A DNA stretch of 64,000 bases from Bog-159 sp963785255 (lineage in GTDB: Bacteria; Acidobacteriota; Terriglobia; Bryobacterales; Bryobacteraceae). Positions 40,861-47,900 of this stretch are shown here, in pieces. The DNA lies in NCBI GenBank assembly GCA_963785255.1, contig CAWAUR010000014.1, positions 372,001-436,000 of the forward strand. The letters are read 5' to 3'. Numbering within the stretch: position 1 is the first letter of the stretch; every line of letters starts with the position of its first letter. The translations under genes were made by a program, and so were the position numbers. The notes below the pieces were generated by a model. The model did not search any database, was not told the DNA's origin, and saw only the letters and a program-made list of their open reading frames with translations.

Positions 40861-42111
40861 ATGCCTAATCCCGACGGCACGCACAAGGCCGTACGTCCGC
40901 GCACCGCGGTGCTCACCGCGGGTTTCGATCCGCACCTCTCGTTCGGATCCGCGCGGCCTGCCGTCTTTCGCAGTTCTACCTACGTTTTTTCGAGCCCCGA
41001 AGAGGCCGAACATGCCTTTTCCGTGTTGGCCGGCCGCGTGGAAGCCGAAGACGGCGAGCGCGCCGATTTGATCTATTCGCGCTTCTCGCATCCCAACGCC
41101 GAAATCCTGGAAGATCAGATCGTGCCGCTCGAGCCCGGCGCGCAAGCCGCGGGCGTCTTCAATTCCGGGATGGCCGCCATCATGACGGCCTTCATGGCAG
41201 TGGCCCGTCCGGGCACCACCATTGTCTACACCACGCCGCTCTATGGCGGCACCACCGGCTTAATCCACAGTTTTCTGGAGCCCTTCGGCGTGCAGGGTAT
41301 ACCCGTGCTGGGCGGCGACACCGAAGCCATCGATCGCGCCATTCAATCCGCCCGCAACCTCAGCATCGTATGTCTGGAAACGCCCGCCAATCCTACCCTG
41401 GTGATGACCGATATCCAGCGCGCCTCCCAGGCCGCCAAGGATCATCCCGACCGGCCGGTAGTCATGGTGGATAATACTTTTCTCGGTCCCACTTTCCAGC
41501 ATCCTCTGATGCTGGGCGCCGACCTGGTGCTCTACTCCGGCACCAAGTATCTTTCCGGCTTCAGCGATATGGTGGCCGGAGTGGCGCTCTCCAAAGATCC
41601 GCAACTGATGCGAAAGATTCTATTGAAGCGCAGCATGTTCGGCAACATCCTGCAGCCCGATGAATGCTGGATGCTGGACGGGCGCCTGCCTACCGTGGCC
41701 TTGCGCATGAACCGGCAAAGCAAGAATGCGCAACGGTTGGCGGAGGCCCTGAACGGCCATGCCAAGATCCGTCGCGTGCTGTATCCGTCGCTGTTTGCGG
41801 AGCCCGAGCAGCGCCGCATTTACGAGGAACAGTGCGCCTATCCCGGCGGCATTTTCTCACTCGATTTCGCGGGCGGCCGCGCGGCGGCTTTCGATTTCCT
41901 GCGCAGCCTGAAAATCGGACGCAACGCGGTTTCCTTGGGCGGCGTCGAGACTCTGGTCTGCCATCCCCGATCCACCACGCACTCCGGCATGTCCGCCCAG
42001 GAGCTCAACGAGGCGGGCGTCGGCGAAGGGTTGGTGCGCGTTTCGGTGGGTATCGAAGATTGGCGGGATCTGCTGGCGGATTTCGAGCAGGCGCTCGATC
42101 GCGTAAAGTGA
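40861..42111 (+). CDS. Cys/Met-metabolism PLP-dependent enzyme (cystathionine gamma-synthase family)
   Basis: A 416-residue fold-type I PLP enzyme. The PLP lysine is in VLYSGTKYLSGFSDMVAGV, the phosphate-binding Ser/Gly region in GVFNSGMAAIMTAFMAV and the YTTPLYGGT block follows; IVCLETPANPTL and MVDNTFLGP complete the pattern, and the C-terminus has SLGGVETLVCHPRSTTHSGM. The family covers cystathionine gamma-synthase, beta/gamma-lyases and methionine gamma-lyase; the sequence does not decide which. It is a single gene with the hybrid kinase gene divergent to it and no sulfur-metabolism neighbours, so the physiological reaction remains open. Confidence 0.93.
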   Translation: MPNPDGTHKAVRPRTAVLTAGFDPHLSFGSARPAVFRSSTYVFSSPEEAEHAFSVLAGRVEAEDGERADLIYSRFSHPNAEILEDQIVPLEPGAQAAGVFNSGMAAIMTAFMAVARPGTTIVYTTPLYGGTTGLIHSFLEPFGVQGIPVLGGDTEAIDRAIQSARNLSIVCLETPANPTLVMTDIQRASQAAKDHPDRPVVMVDNTFLGPTFQHPLMLGADLVLYSGTKYLSGFSDMVAGVALSKDPQLMRKILLKRSMFGNILQPDECWMLDGRLPTVALRMNRQSKNAQRLAEALNGHAKIRRVLYPSLFAEPEQRRIYEEQCAYPGGIFSLDFAGGRAAAFDFLRSLKIGRNAVSLGGVETLVCHPRSTTHSGMSAQELNEAGVGEGLVRVSVGIEDWRDLLADFEQALDRVK

Positions 42112-42558
42112 TATTATTCAGCAGCGGGAGATCGCTAAGTATAACGGCAAGGCCGGGACTAACCACCAACTTGTAGACCGCTCCCTCACGGTCGCGGCTC
42201 GGTAGGGGGACCGGCTCGGTAACGCGGCTATCACACGCGCGGTAACGCAGTGCGGCTCGGTGAACGCATCCGCGACCGACACGTTACCGAGCCGCGACCG
42301 GAAACATCGTTACCGAGCCGCGACCGTGAGGGAGCGGTTTTTGTTTAACGATCACGCCGCGGACAAATTTCTTCGTCATTCATTTTCAATCGTTTGGCGC
42401 GCCGCGCGGCATGCTTCCCCGCGTGGGGGGCTTATCGTGGAAATCGAAAGAGGGGGTTTCGGTCCGCTAGTCTCCCGCCAGAAAAAGCCAACATCCCGCC
42501 TAGGTAACCCTCCGCTCCCTTCGGGGAGTGTCACTGCCTCAACCGGCTCCCTCTTTTA
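42112..42558. other. 447-bp intergenic stretch dominated by repeat family A
   Basis: At 42178-42206 a forward unit (CGCTCCCTCACGGTCGCGG with CTCGGTAG) is followed by degenerate GGCTCGGT words and by two inverted units (TTACCGAGCCGCGACC at 42284 and 42310, the last closed by GTGAGGGAGCGG at 42326-42337). 42340-42558 shows no gene and no recognisable motif. Confidence 0.55.
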
Positions 42559-43869
42559 TTACACTTCGAGTTTCCAGGGCGCGCGATACTCCCGCACCAG
42601 CAAATCGCGCGCATCGGACTGCGCTACGGTCAGTTCGCGCTCGTCCCACTCGAGGCGCATCCGGCTGCGTAGCGACACGTTGCCCAGCAGACAGGTCGCC
42701 GTGGACCGAAAGCACTTCTCGATGTCGCTCACAGGCCGCTCGCGCGTGCGCACGCAGTCGAGAAAGTTGGCCCAGTGATTCAGATTGCCGCTTGAGGTGG
42801 ATTTCACTTCCTTGCGCTGGCCGCCGCGGCCCTCGGGCACCACAGTGTAACCTTCGCGATCGACAAAGAGCGTCGCCTGGTTGCCATGAAACAGGATTCC
42901 GCCCCCCTTATTGAACATCGATTGACCGTTATTGCTGCGGTTCTCATAAGTGGCGATGAAGCCCGGATACTCGTAAGTGGCCTGCAGCGTATCGGGAGTT
43001 TCGCGGTTATCGGTGAGCCACAGCTTGTCGCCTACGCTGGCGATGGTGCGCGGCATGGCTTCGTCGAAGGCCATTTGCACGATATCCAGCCAGTGCACAC
43101 CCCAATCCGTCATCATGCCGCCGGCGTAATCCCAGAAATAGCGGAAATACGAGAAGTTCTTGGGGTCCACGCCGAACCGGTTCTTGTTGAATGCCCGCTT
43201 GGGCGCGGGGCCCAGCCACATGTCCCAATCGAGACCCGCGGGCGGATCGCTATCCGGCGGATTGCCGATGCCTTCCGCGGGCTCATTGCCGTAGTTCCAG
43301 GTGCGCACGAACGCCACCTTGCCCAATTCGCCGCGCCGCACGATGTCGCAGGCTTGTTGGAAGTGCACCGCCGAACGCTGCATGGTCCCCGCCTGCACCA
43401 CGCGCTTGTATTTGCGCGCGGCTTCCACCATTTTGCGGCCTTCCTCGACGGCCACCGAGACGGGCTTCTCCACGTAGACGTCCTTGCCGGCCTTGCAGGC
43501 TTCCACGGTCATGTAGGCATGCCAGTGATCCGGCGTCGAGATGTTGACAACATCGATGGATTTGTCCGCCAGGATCTCGCGGAAATCGTGGACGGCCCGG
43601 GGCGTATGGCCTTTCGATTGGGCCTTCGCCAAGGCATTCTCAAGCTGCGGCTCAAACACGTCGCAGACGGCCACCACTTGCAAGCCCGGCTGGCGCATGG
43701 CGTAATCCATGTTGCTCATGCCCATGCGGCCCATGCCGATGAACGCGGCGGATAGGCGATCGTTTGCGCCTTTTATGCTGCCGGTGAAGAGCGAAGTGGT
43801 AAGCGCCACTCCGGCGGATTTAAGAAATTGTCTGCGGTCCCGGCTGGAACCTTCGGTGGGATCTTCCAT
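42559..43869 (-). CDS. Gfo/Idh/MocA family oxidoreductase, Tat-exported
   Basis: A 436-residue protein beginning with a twin-arginine signal (SSRDRRQFLKSAGVALTTSL). The Rossmann domain shows LSAAFIGMGRMGMSNMD (a GxGxxG-type nucleotide loop) and VVAVCDVFEPQ; VVNISTPDHWHAYMTVEACK and DVYVEKPVSVAVEEGRKMVE contain the EKP motif of the family. The C-terminal domain (YAGGMMTDWGVHWLDIVQMA, GGILFHGNQATLFVDREGY) is typical of the Tat-exported group in Acidobacteria and Planctomycetes. NAD(P)-dependent sugar oxidation or rearrangement is likely, with glycan-derived substrates; the exact substrate is unknown. Confidence 0.94.
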   Translation of the reverse strand: MEDPTEGSSRDRRQFLKSAGVALTTSLFTGSIKGANDRLSAAFIGMGRMGMSNMDYAMRQPGLQVVAVCDVFEPQLENALAKAQSKGHTPRAVHDFREILADKSIDVVNISTPDHWHAYMTVEACKAGKDVYVEKPVSVAVEEGRKMVEAARKYKRVVQAGTMQRSAVHFQQACDIVRRGELGKVAFVRTWNYGNEPAEGIGNPPDSDPPAGLDWDMWLGPAPKRAFNKNRFGVDPKNFSYFRYFWDYAGGMMTDWGVHWLDIVQMAFDEAMPRTIASVGDKLWLTDNRETPDTLQATYEYPGFIATYENRSNNGQSMFNKGGGILFHGNQATLFVDREGYTVVPEGRGGQRKEVKSTSSGNLNHWANFLDCVRTRERPVSDIEKCFRSTATCLLGNVSLRSRMRLEWDERELTVAQSDARDLLVREYRAPWKLEV

Positions 43870-43907
43870 GCGGGAATTCTAGCATCCCGCATTCGATCGG
43901 TTTGCTG

Positions 43908-43953
43908 TGGGGCAGGCACTCTGCCTGCGCGGGCCTTGTAGGCCCGCTCTTCG
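43908..43953. repeat. dispersed repeat family B, half copy
   Basis: GTGGGGCAGGCACTCTGCC followed by TGCGCGGGCCTTGTAGGCC and CGC. It separates the Gfo/Idh/MocA gene start from a C-terminal amidohydrolase-like remnant. Confidence 0.6.
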
Positions 43954-43956
43954 GCG

Positions 43957-44030
43957 CTACTTCAGCTTTCCCTCGACCACGCGGCCTCCCACGGTTGCCA
44001 CCAGTGCCGCGCGGCGGCTTTGCCGTGCCC
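43957..44030 (-). pseudogene. possible amidohydrolase C-terminal remnant
   Basis: A minus-strand frame ending in TAG at 43957-43959 reads SRRAALVATVGGRVVEGKLK. The ending VATVVGGRVVxG is common at the C-terminus of exported amidohydrolases. No upstream part of such an enzyme is found, so at most the last 20 or so residues survive. Weak evidence. Confidence 0.3.
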
Positions 44031-44074
44031 CGATGCAACCACATTTTGCGCTCTGCTAGAATCGGAAGGCCAAC

Positions 44075-44956
44075 ATGATATCCCCGGTCCGAGGCGCGGC
44101 GCTGCTGGCCATCGGTGGCGCTCTCTGCGCCCAGCCCACGCCCCCGCCCACCCCGCGTGTGCTGGCCCGGCATTATACCGAAGGCGAGAAGCTCGTCTAC
44201 CGGATGAAAGGCGTCAATGAAGATTGGCGTTACGAGGCGCTGGCATCCGGAGTCGTCAAGAAAGATGCTAAAGGGGTTTTCATCGAGGATTTCGCCTGGT
44301 CAAATCTGATTTCAAATGGCGCCCCGTATCACCTTCCGCAAGCCAGTCTGGATTTCCGCCAGGTGCTATCGCTCGATCCGCGCAAGCTGCCCGGTTTGCC
44401 CAAACTCGCGGGTCTCGATCTGAAACTCATTGGGCCTGTTACCGATCTCCTCACGTTTTATTCCGACGCGTGGCTTGCGGGCGCTGTGGGCAATTTGAGC
44501 AAGCCCGGCGATCATCGCTACCAGGCTTACGGAACGCCGAATTCCTGGGCGGATGGCAGCCGCGTGGTCCTGGGCGAAGACGCCATCGATTTCGATATCA
44601 CATTGCAGTCCGTCGACGATGCCGCGAAGCTCGCGATTCTCCTCGTCCGCCACGTATCGCCGCCAAAGCCCAAGGTGAAGCTTCCCGCGCCGTGGATGCA
44701 GGCGCCCGTCGCGGACGTTCCCAACAATTGGGTGCAAGTGGAGCGCGATGGAGCGAAGTACATCGCTGCGGTGGGCCTGGAGACGTTTGACGTGCAAGTA
44801 AGGGTCAGCCTGGCCGACGGCAAGATCCTGGGCGGGACCATCCAGAATCCAGTGAAGGTGATCGAGCGCGATTGCAAGGACGAAGCCTTGGCGTATTGCG
44901 GCGATCCCCGCCATCGGCAGATTATGCGCCGCATCGAGATTTCGCTCATAAATTAA
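44075..44956 (+). CDS. exported protein of unknown function
   Basis: A 293-residue protein with a signal peptide (SPVRGAALLAIGGALCAQ) followed by a Pro/Thr-rich start of the mature chain. Blocks such as HYTEGEKLVYRMKGVNEDW, IEDFAWSNLISNGAPYHLP, DVPNNWVQVERDGAKYIAAV, GLETFDVQVRVSLADGKILG and NPVKVIERDCKDEALAYCGD suggest a beta-rich periplasmic protein. The two Cys near the end could form a disulfide. I do not recognise a named family, though similar proteins occur in Acidobacteria. It stands alone upstream of the tandem RNA locus. Confidence 0.75.
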   Translation: MISPVRGAALLAIGGALCAQPTPPPTPRVLARHYTEGEKLVYRMKGVNEDWRYEALASGVVKKDAKGVFIEDFAWSNLISNGAPYHLPQASLDFRQVLSLDPRKLPGLPKLAGLDLKLIGPVTDLLTFYSDAWLAGAVGNLSKPGDHRYQAYGTPNSWADGSRVVLGEDAIDFDITLQSVDDAAKLAILLVRHVSPPKPKVKLPAPWMQAPVADVPNNWVQVERDGAKYIAAVGLETFDVQVRVSLADGKILGGTIQNPVKVIERDCKDEALAYCGDPRHRQIMRRIEISLIN

Positions 44957-45264
44957 AGCGCAAGGCGGGCGCCGCGCTGTACTGCACGAAGTTCTTGCTC
45001 CACCGCATCCGCGTCGCGAGCAGCCCTCGTCCAGCCGTGGATAGTCCCTTTTGAGAACTCGCGCAAAACGGTGCACGGCCGCGCCACCACGATCTCGCTA
45101 GTTTCTACACTGTCATGCAGCAGCGGTGCTTGAAGAACGGACTCATATCCTCGATGTCCGAGGCCTTTTTTGGTGGATTCTACCACCCTGCGGCTCGCGA
45201 AAATGTTGAACTTTTCAACGAAACCGGCGCGCCAAATTATTTTCAAAAATTCTTTGCAAAGTAC
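44957..45264. other. 308-bp region before the tandem RNA genes
   Basis: A minus-strand frame at 44953-45246 (97 residues, TVLREFSKGTIHGWTRAARD) is open but has no recognisable domain and would start next to the RNA promoter; it is not called. GTTGAA-CTT-TTCAAC at 45205-45219 is a perfect 6-bp inverted repeat about 45 bases before the -35 box of RNA copy 1 and could be an operator. Confidence 0.35.
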
Positions 45265-45293
45265 TGGACAACAAGATCTTAAAAAGTTAATAT
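45265..45293 (+). promoter_or_regulatory. promoter of tandem RNA copy 1
   Basis: TGGACA (45265-45270) and TAATAT (45288-45293) with a 17-base spacer. The sequence before it, ATTCTTTGCAAAGTAC, is repeated with small changes ahead of copy 2, and the -35 box and spacing are identical there. Confidence 0.75.
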
Positions 45294-45298
45294 GGACT

Positions 45299-45390
45299 CA
45301 TACAGACAGCATCCCTGGTGGCGAGTCCCCTCCCGCCACCAACCCTCTGAGTGCAAAAGGCCCCGGATACCCAGCCGGGGCCTTTAAATT
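45299..45390 (+). ncRNA. probable small structured RNA, copy 1 of a tandem pair
   Basis: An approximately 90-nt transcript is predicted from about 45299 to the terminator at 45390. Its conserved body is TACAGACAGCATCCCTGG, a 7-bp hairpin GGTGGCG/CGCCACC (45317-45323 with 45334-45340) closing the loop AGTCCCCTCC, then AACCCTCTGAGTGCAAA. It ends in the intrinsic terminator at 45356-45385. Copy 2, 168 bases downstream, keeps all unpaired segments but changes one stem pair in a compensatory way (T-A to C-G). There is no plausible coding frame shared by the copies. It may belong to a known acidobacterial RNA class such as Acido-1, but I cannot verify this. Confidence 0.75.
45356..45390 (+). terminator. 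Rho-independent terminator of RNA copy 1
   Basis: An 11-bp stem, AAAGGCCCCGG (45356-45366) with CCGGGGCCTTT (45375-45385), loop ATACCCAG, followed by AAATTTTC. The same hairpin and loop recur at the end of copy 2. Confidence 0.85.
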
Positions 45391-45431
45391 TTCGGCCCCA
45401 AAAAAATCTCAAAATAATTCTTGCAAAATAC

Positions 45432-45460
45432 TGGACAAGCAGGTCTGAAACTGTTACATT
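45432..45460 (+). promoter_or_regulatory. promoter of tandem RNA copy 2
   Basis: TGGACA (45432-45437) and TACATT (45455-45460) with a 17-base spacer, the same -35 box and spacing as copy 1. The spacer sequence itself differs, so the boxes are specifically conserved. Confidence 0.75.
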
Positions 45461-45466
45461 GTAGTC

Positions 45467-45552
45467 AATACAGACAGCATCCCTGGCGGCGAGTCCCCTC
45501 CCGCCGCCAACCCTCTGAGTGCAAAGGCCCCGGATACCCAGCCGGGGCCTTA
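45467..45552 (+). ncRNA. probable small structured RNA, copy 2 of a tandem pair
   Basis: Predicted from about 45467 to the terminator at 45552. TACAGACAGCATCCCTGG is identical to copy 1; the hairpin is GGCGGCG (45485-45491) with CGCCGCC (45502-45508) around the same AGTCCCCTCC loop. C45487-G45506 replaces T45319-A45338 of copy 1, a compensatory change that supports RNA structure rather than protein coding. AACCCTCTGAGTGCAAA and the terminator are also kept. Tandem small RNAs of this kind often act redundantly or under different conditions; nothing here tells the target. Confidence 0.75.
45523..45552 (+). terminator. Rho-independent terminator of RNA copy 2
   Basis: AAGGCCCCGG (45524-45533) pairs with CCGGGGCCTT (45542-45551), loop ATACCCAG as in copy 1, followed by ATTCATTTG. 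It touches the stop codon of the convergent GH27 gene (45554-45556) and could terminate both strands. Confidence 0.8.
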
Positions 45553-45553
45553 T

Positions 45554-46900
45554 TCATTTGCGGTCCGCCTTTATCCGGTAGAGTCCCGACGCATGCGGAC
45601 CCACGCGAACCGTATACCCGCCGGAAAACGCGCCGACATCTTTGCGCTCCCACAAATCCCGCAGTATGCAGCGCTCCGGCAGCTTGAAAGCGGCCCAATC
45701 CAGGCGAATGTCGATGGGACCCGCGTCGCCCACATTAAACACGGCGGCGTATTTCTCGGCGTGCTTCTCATCGGTAGCCGGCGCATCGGCGGTCCAGACC
45801 ACACTGTCGCCGCCTTCGGCGAACGCGCCGCCGTGCGCGCCATGCTGATCGACCGCCAACACCTCATCATTGGTTAACAAAGAGAGCGTGAAATCGTCGT
45901 TGCCGGGCAGATCGCCGCCGAACATGAGCGGCGATTGCGCAATCGGCCAGAGACTCATCAGGGTGCGCTGCTCGTCGCGCGTGAAGCGCGTCATGCGGCT
46001 CTCGCCGCGCTCGGCGCGGATTCCGATGCGCCCCAGCGGCAGCATATCCGCGTCCGGCCAGGCGCCCGGCCGCCCCATGCCGCTCCAGATCGACATCAGG
46101 ATGAAGTTCAGCCGCAGCAGCTTCCAATCGTCCCAAAAGTCGTCCGAGATGCGCCACATGTTGGCGTTTTCCTGCAAGAAAGCCACGTCCTTGATCATGG
46201 CCGGGCCGGGCGACAGGCTCAGCACGATAGGCCGGCCGCTCTTCTGAATGGCGCGATGCAACGCGGCAATCTCCGCGCGATGCGCCGGCCGCGCGATATC
46301 GTCGGCTTTGATGTAATCGACGCCCCACTCGGCGTACAGCTTCAGAATGGAATCGTAGTAATCCTGCGCGCCGGGACGGCTGAGGTCCACCCCGTACATA
46401 TCGCTGTTCCACGGGCACACCGACGCGGTGTCGGCGATTTCGGCGGCGTGCGCATGGCTTCCGAACACCGGCAGATTCGCCTTCACGGCCTGGCGTGGAA
46501 TACCGCGCATAATATGGATACCGAAGCGCAGCCCTAGACCGTGAATGTAATCGGCCAGCGGACGAAAACCGCGGCCCTCCGCGGAGGATGGAAACCGGTT
46601 CACGGCGGGAATGAGCCTGCCGTATGGGTCCATCGAAAGCTGCGCGCCGGCGCGGTAGCCGTGGGCCTTGGGATCCGGCTCGGACCACTGGATATCGATG
46701 ACGACATACTGCCAGCCGTGCTGCTTCAGATGCTCGGCCATGTACGCGGCATTGGCCTTCACTTCGGCTTCGGTAACGGTGGTGCCGTAGCAGTCCCAAC
46801 TGTTCCAACCCATCGGCGGGGTGGGGGCGAGCGCGCCGGCGGCGTGTGCGAGCAAAGTTGCAGTGAGCAGTAAGGCGGCTAATAAGGCTGTAGGTTTCAT
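45554..46900 (-). CDS. glycoside hydrolase family 27 protein (alpha-galactosidase-like)
   Basis: A 448-residue exported glycosidase from ATG 46900, with a GGAGG ribosome-binding site and signal peptide (KPTALLAALLLTATLLAHAA). GH27 signatures: LAPTPPMGWNSWDCYG at the mature N-terminus, VVIDIQWSEPD, LGLRFGIHIMRGIPRQ, WGVDYIKADDI (nucleophile Asp in KAD), and MWRISDDFWDDW (acid/base Asp). The MSLWPIAQSPLMFGGDLPGN block and a C-terminal beta-sandwich complete it. Likely substrates are alpha-galactosides or related alpha-linked sugars of plant or microbial glycans. Some clan relatives have other specificities, so the activity is a family-level inference. Confidence 0.92.
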   Translation of the reverse strand: MKPTALLAALLLTATLLAHAAGALAPTPPMGWNSWDCYGTTVTEAEVKANAAYMAEHLKQHGWQYVVIDIQWSEPDPKAHGYRAGAQLSMDPYGRLIPAVNRFPSSAEGRGFRPLADYIHGLGLRFGIHIMRGIPRQAVKANLPVFGSHAHAAEIADTASVCPWNSDMYGVDLSRPGAQDYYDSILKLYAEWGVDYIKADDIARPAHRAEIAALHRAIQKSGRPIVLSLSPGPAMIKDVAFLQENANMWRISDDFWDDWKLLRLNFILMSIWSGMGRPGAWPDADMLPLGRIGIRAERGESRMTRFTRDEQRTLMSLWPIAQSPLMFGGDLPGNDDFTLSLLTNDEVLAVDQHGAHGGAFAEGGDSVVWTADAPATDEKHAEKYAAVFNVGDAGPIDIRLDWAAFKLPERCILRDLWERKDVGAFSGGYTVRVGPHASGLYRIKADRK

Positions 46901-46928
46901 CCGGCCTCCGCGACCGATTGTCGCACGT

Positions 46929-47160
46929 TGTGGGGCGGGCACGTTGCCTGCGGCGGCCTCGCAGGCCGCCTGTAGGACAGGCCTCCGGGCCTGTCTGGGG
47001 CGAGCGAAGCTCGTCAAAAAGCGGGCCTACGAGCTCATAGCTCCGCCCGGCGAGCGCAGCTCGCCGCCAGCCCGCGTCTTCAACGGAGCGGTCTCTTTTG
47101 GTCAGAATCCAAGAGGCGGCCTACGAGGCCGCCGCAGGCAGGGTGCCTGCCTCACAATCA
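46929..47160. repeat. dispersed repeat family B, two arms around a middle segment
   Basis: TGTGGGGCGGGCACGTTGCC with a GGCGGCCTCGCAGGCCGCC core (46929-46970), a short palindrome ACAGGCCTCCGGGCCTGT (46976-46993), and an inverted arm at 47113-47155 (GGCGGCCTACGAGGCCGCC, GCAGGCAGGGTGCCTGCC). The intervening segment has no gene. It separates the GH27 gene from the downstream stress-protein gene. Confidence 0.65.
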
Positions 47161-47799
47161 CGGGTGATGGGTTAGTTCATCGGTATCGGTGATGGGCGGC
47201 TGCTCTGGCCCCGAAAGCGGATCGGGATAGCCTGCGTGGCGTACGCGCGGCATGGGCCGGTCGCTCACGAAGAAATCCGCGCTTGATTCGGATGTCGAAC
47301 CGATATCCTCTGCGCCGGTGCGCTTCAGCAGTTCCTTGGCGCGCTTCACCCAATCGTCGTTATCGCAGTGCACGGACATCAGAACGCCGCCCTGCTTGAT
47401 GCGGCCCTCGAAGCGTTTGGCTTCGTATTCGGGCAGCCCCATGCCGACCATCGCGCCGATGAACCCGCCCACGGCTCCTACCGCACCCACTCCGGCCAGC
47501 GCGGCCACAATCGGTCCGGCCGCAATCAGCGGACCCAGTCCGGGAATCGCCAGCGCGCCGATGCCGGTAAGCCAGCCGAGCACGCCACCCGAGATTCCGC
47601 CCACGATGCCGCCCGCGGTAGCTCCTTCCGGCGCCTTCGTATTTTTTTCATGGGCAAAGTCCTTGCTACCCTGATTCTCCTGGAATAGTACGGAAATGTC
47701 GGTGCCGCGGAAACCGGCTGCGCGGAGCGCCTCAACGGCCTCCTCAACGCTGATCCGGCTCGGATAGATTCCGAATACCGCCTTGTTTTTGTCCGCCAT
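47158..47799 (-). CDS. general-stress-type protein with glycine-rich membrane segment
   Basis: A 213-residue protein from ATG 47799, with AGGAGAG ribosome-binding site. The N-terminal part (AVFGIYPSRISVEEAVEALR, AAGFRGTDISVLFQ) is a ferredoxin-like domain found in general stress protein 17M / DUF3341-like proteins. A long Gly/Ala-rich hydrophobic stretch (GGIVGGISGGVLGWLTGIGA, LAIPGLGPLIAAGPIVAALA) of about 60 residues could insert in a membrane, and a second ferredoxin-like half follows (GGVLMSVHCDNDDWVKRAKE). The C-terminus is polar. A role in the envelope stress response is assumed for the family. Monocistronic by context. Confidence 0.8.
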   Translation of the reverse strand: MADKNKAVFGIYPSRISVEEAVEALRAAGFRGTDISVLFQENQGSKDFAHEKNTKAPEGATAGGIVGGISGGVLGWLTGIGALAIPGLGPLIAAGPIVAALAGVGAVGAVGGFIGAMVGMGLPEYEAKRFEGRIKQGGVLMSVHCDNDDWVKRAKELLKRTGAEDIGSTSESSADFFVSDRPMPRVRHAGYPDPLSGPEQPPITDTDELTHHP

Positions 47800-47900
47800 G
47801 AAACTCTCCTTCGGAAGGGAGGAGAGCAATGCTTGATCCAATGGATGTGAACGCACAAGAAAGGCGGCAGGCCACAAAAGGCGATGGCCTGCCCCACGGG

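Noticed and set aside
44953..45246. 97-residue minus-strand open frame (KIIWRAGFVEKFNIFASRRV...) upstream of the tandem RNA genes
   Set aside because: No recognisable domain, no convincing ribosome-binding site, and its 5' end sits next to the RNA copy 1 promoter; most likely a chance frame or eroded gene.
45299..45552. Tandem units as a riboswitch or leader of a downstream gene
   Set aside because: Each unit ends in its own terminator and the next gene is convergent, so there is no gene downstream on the same strand to control.
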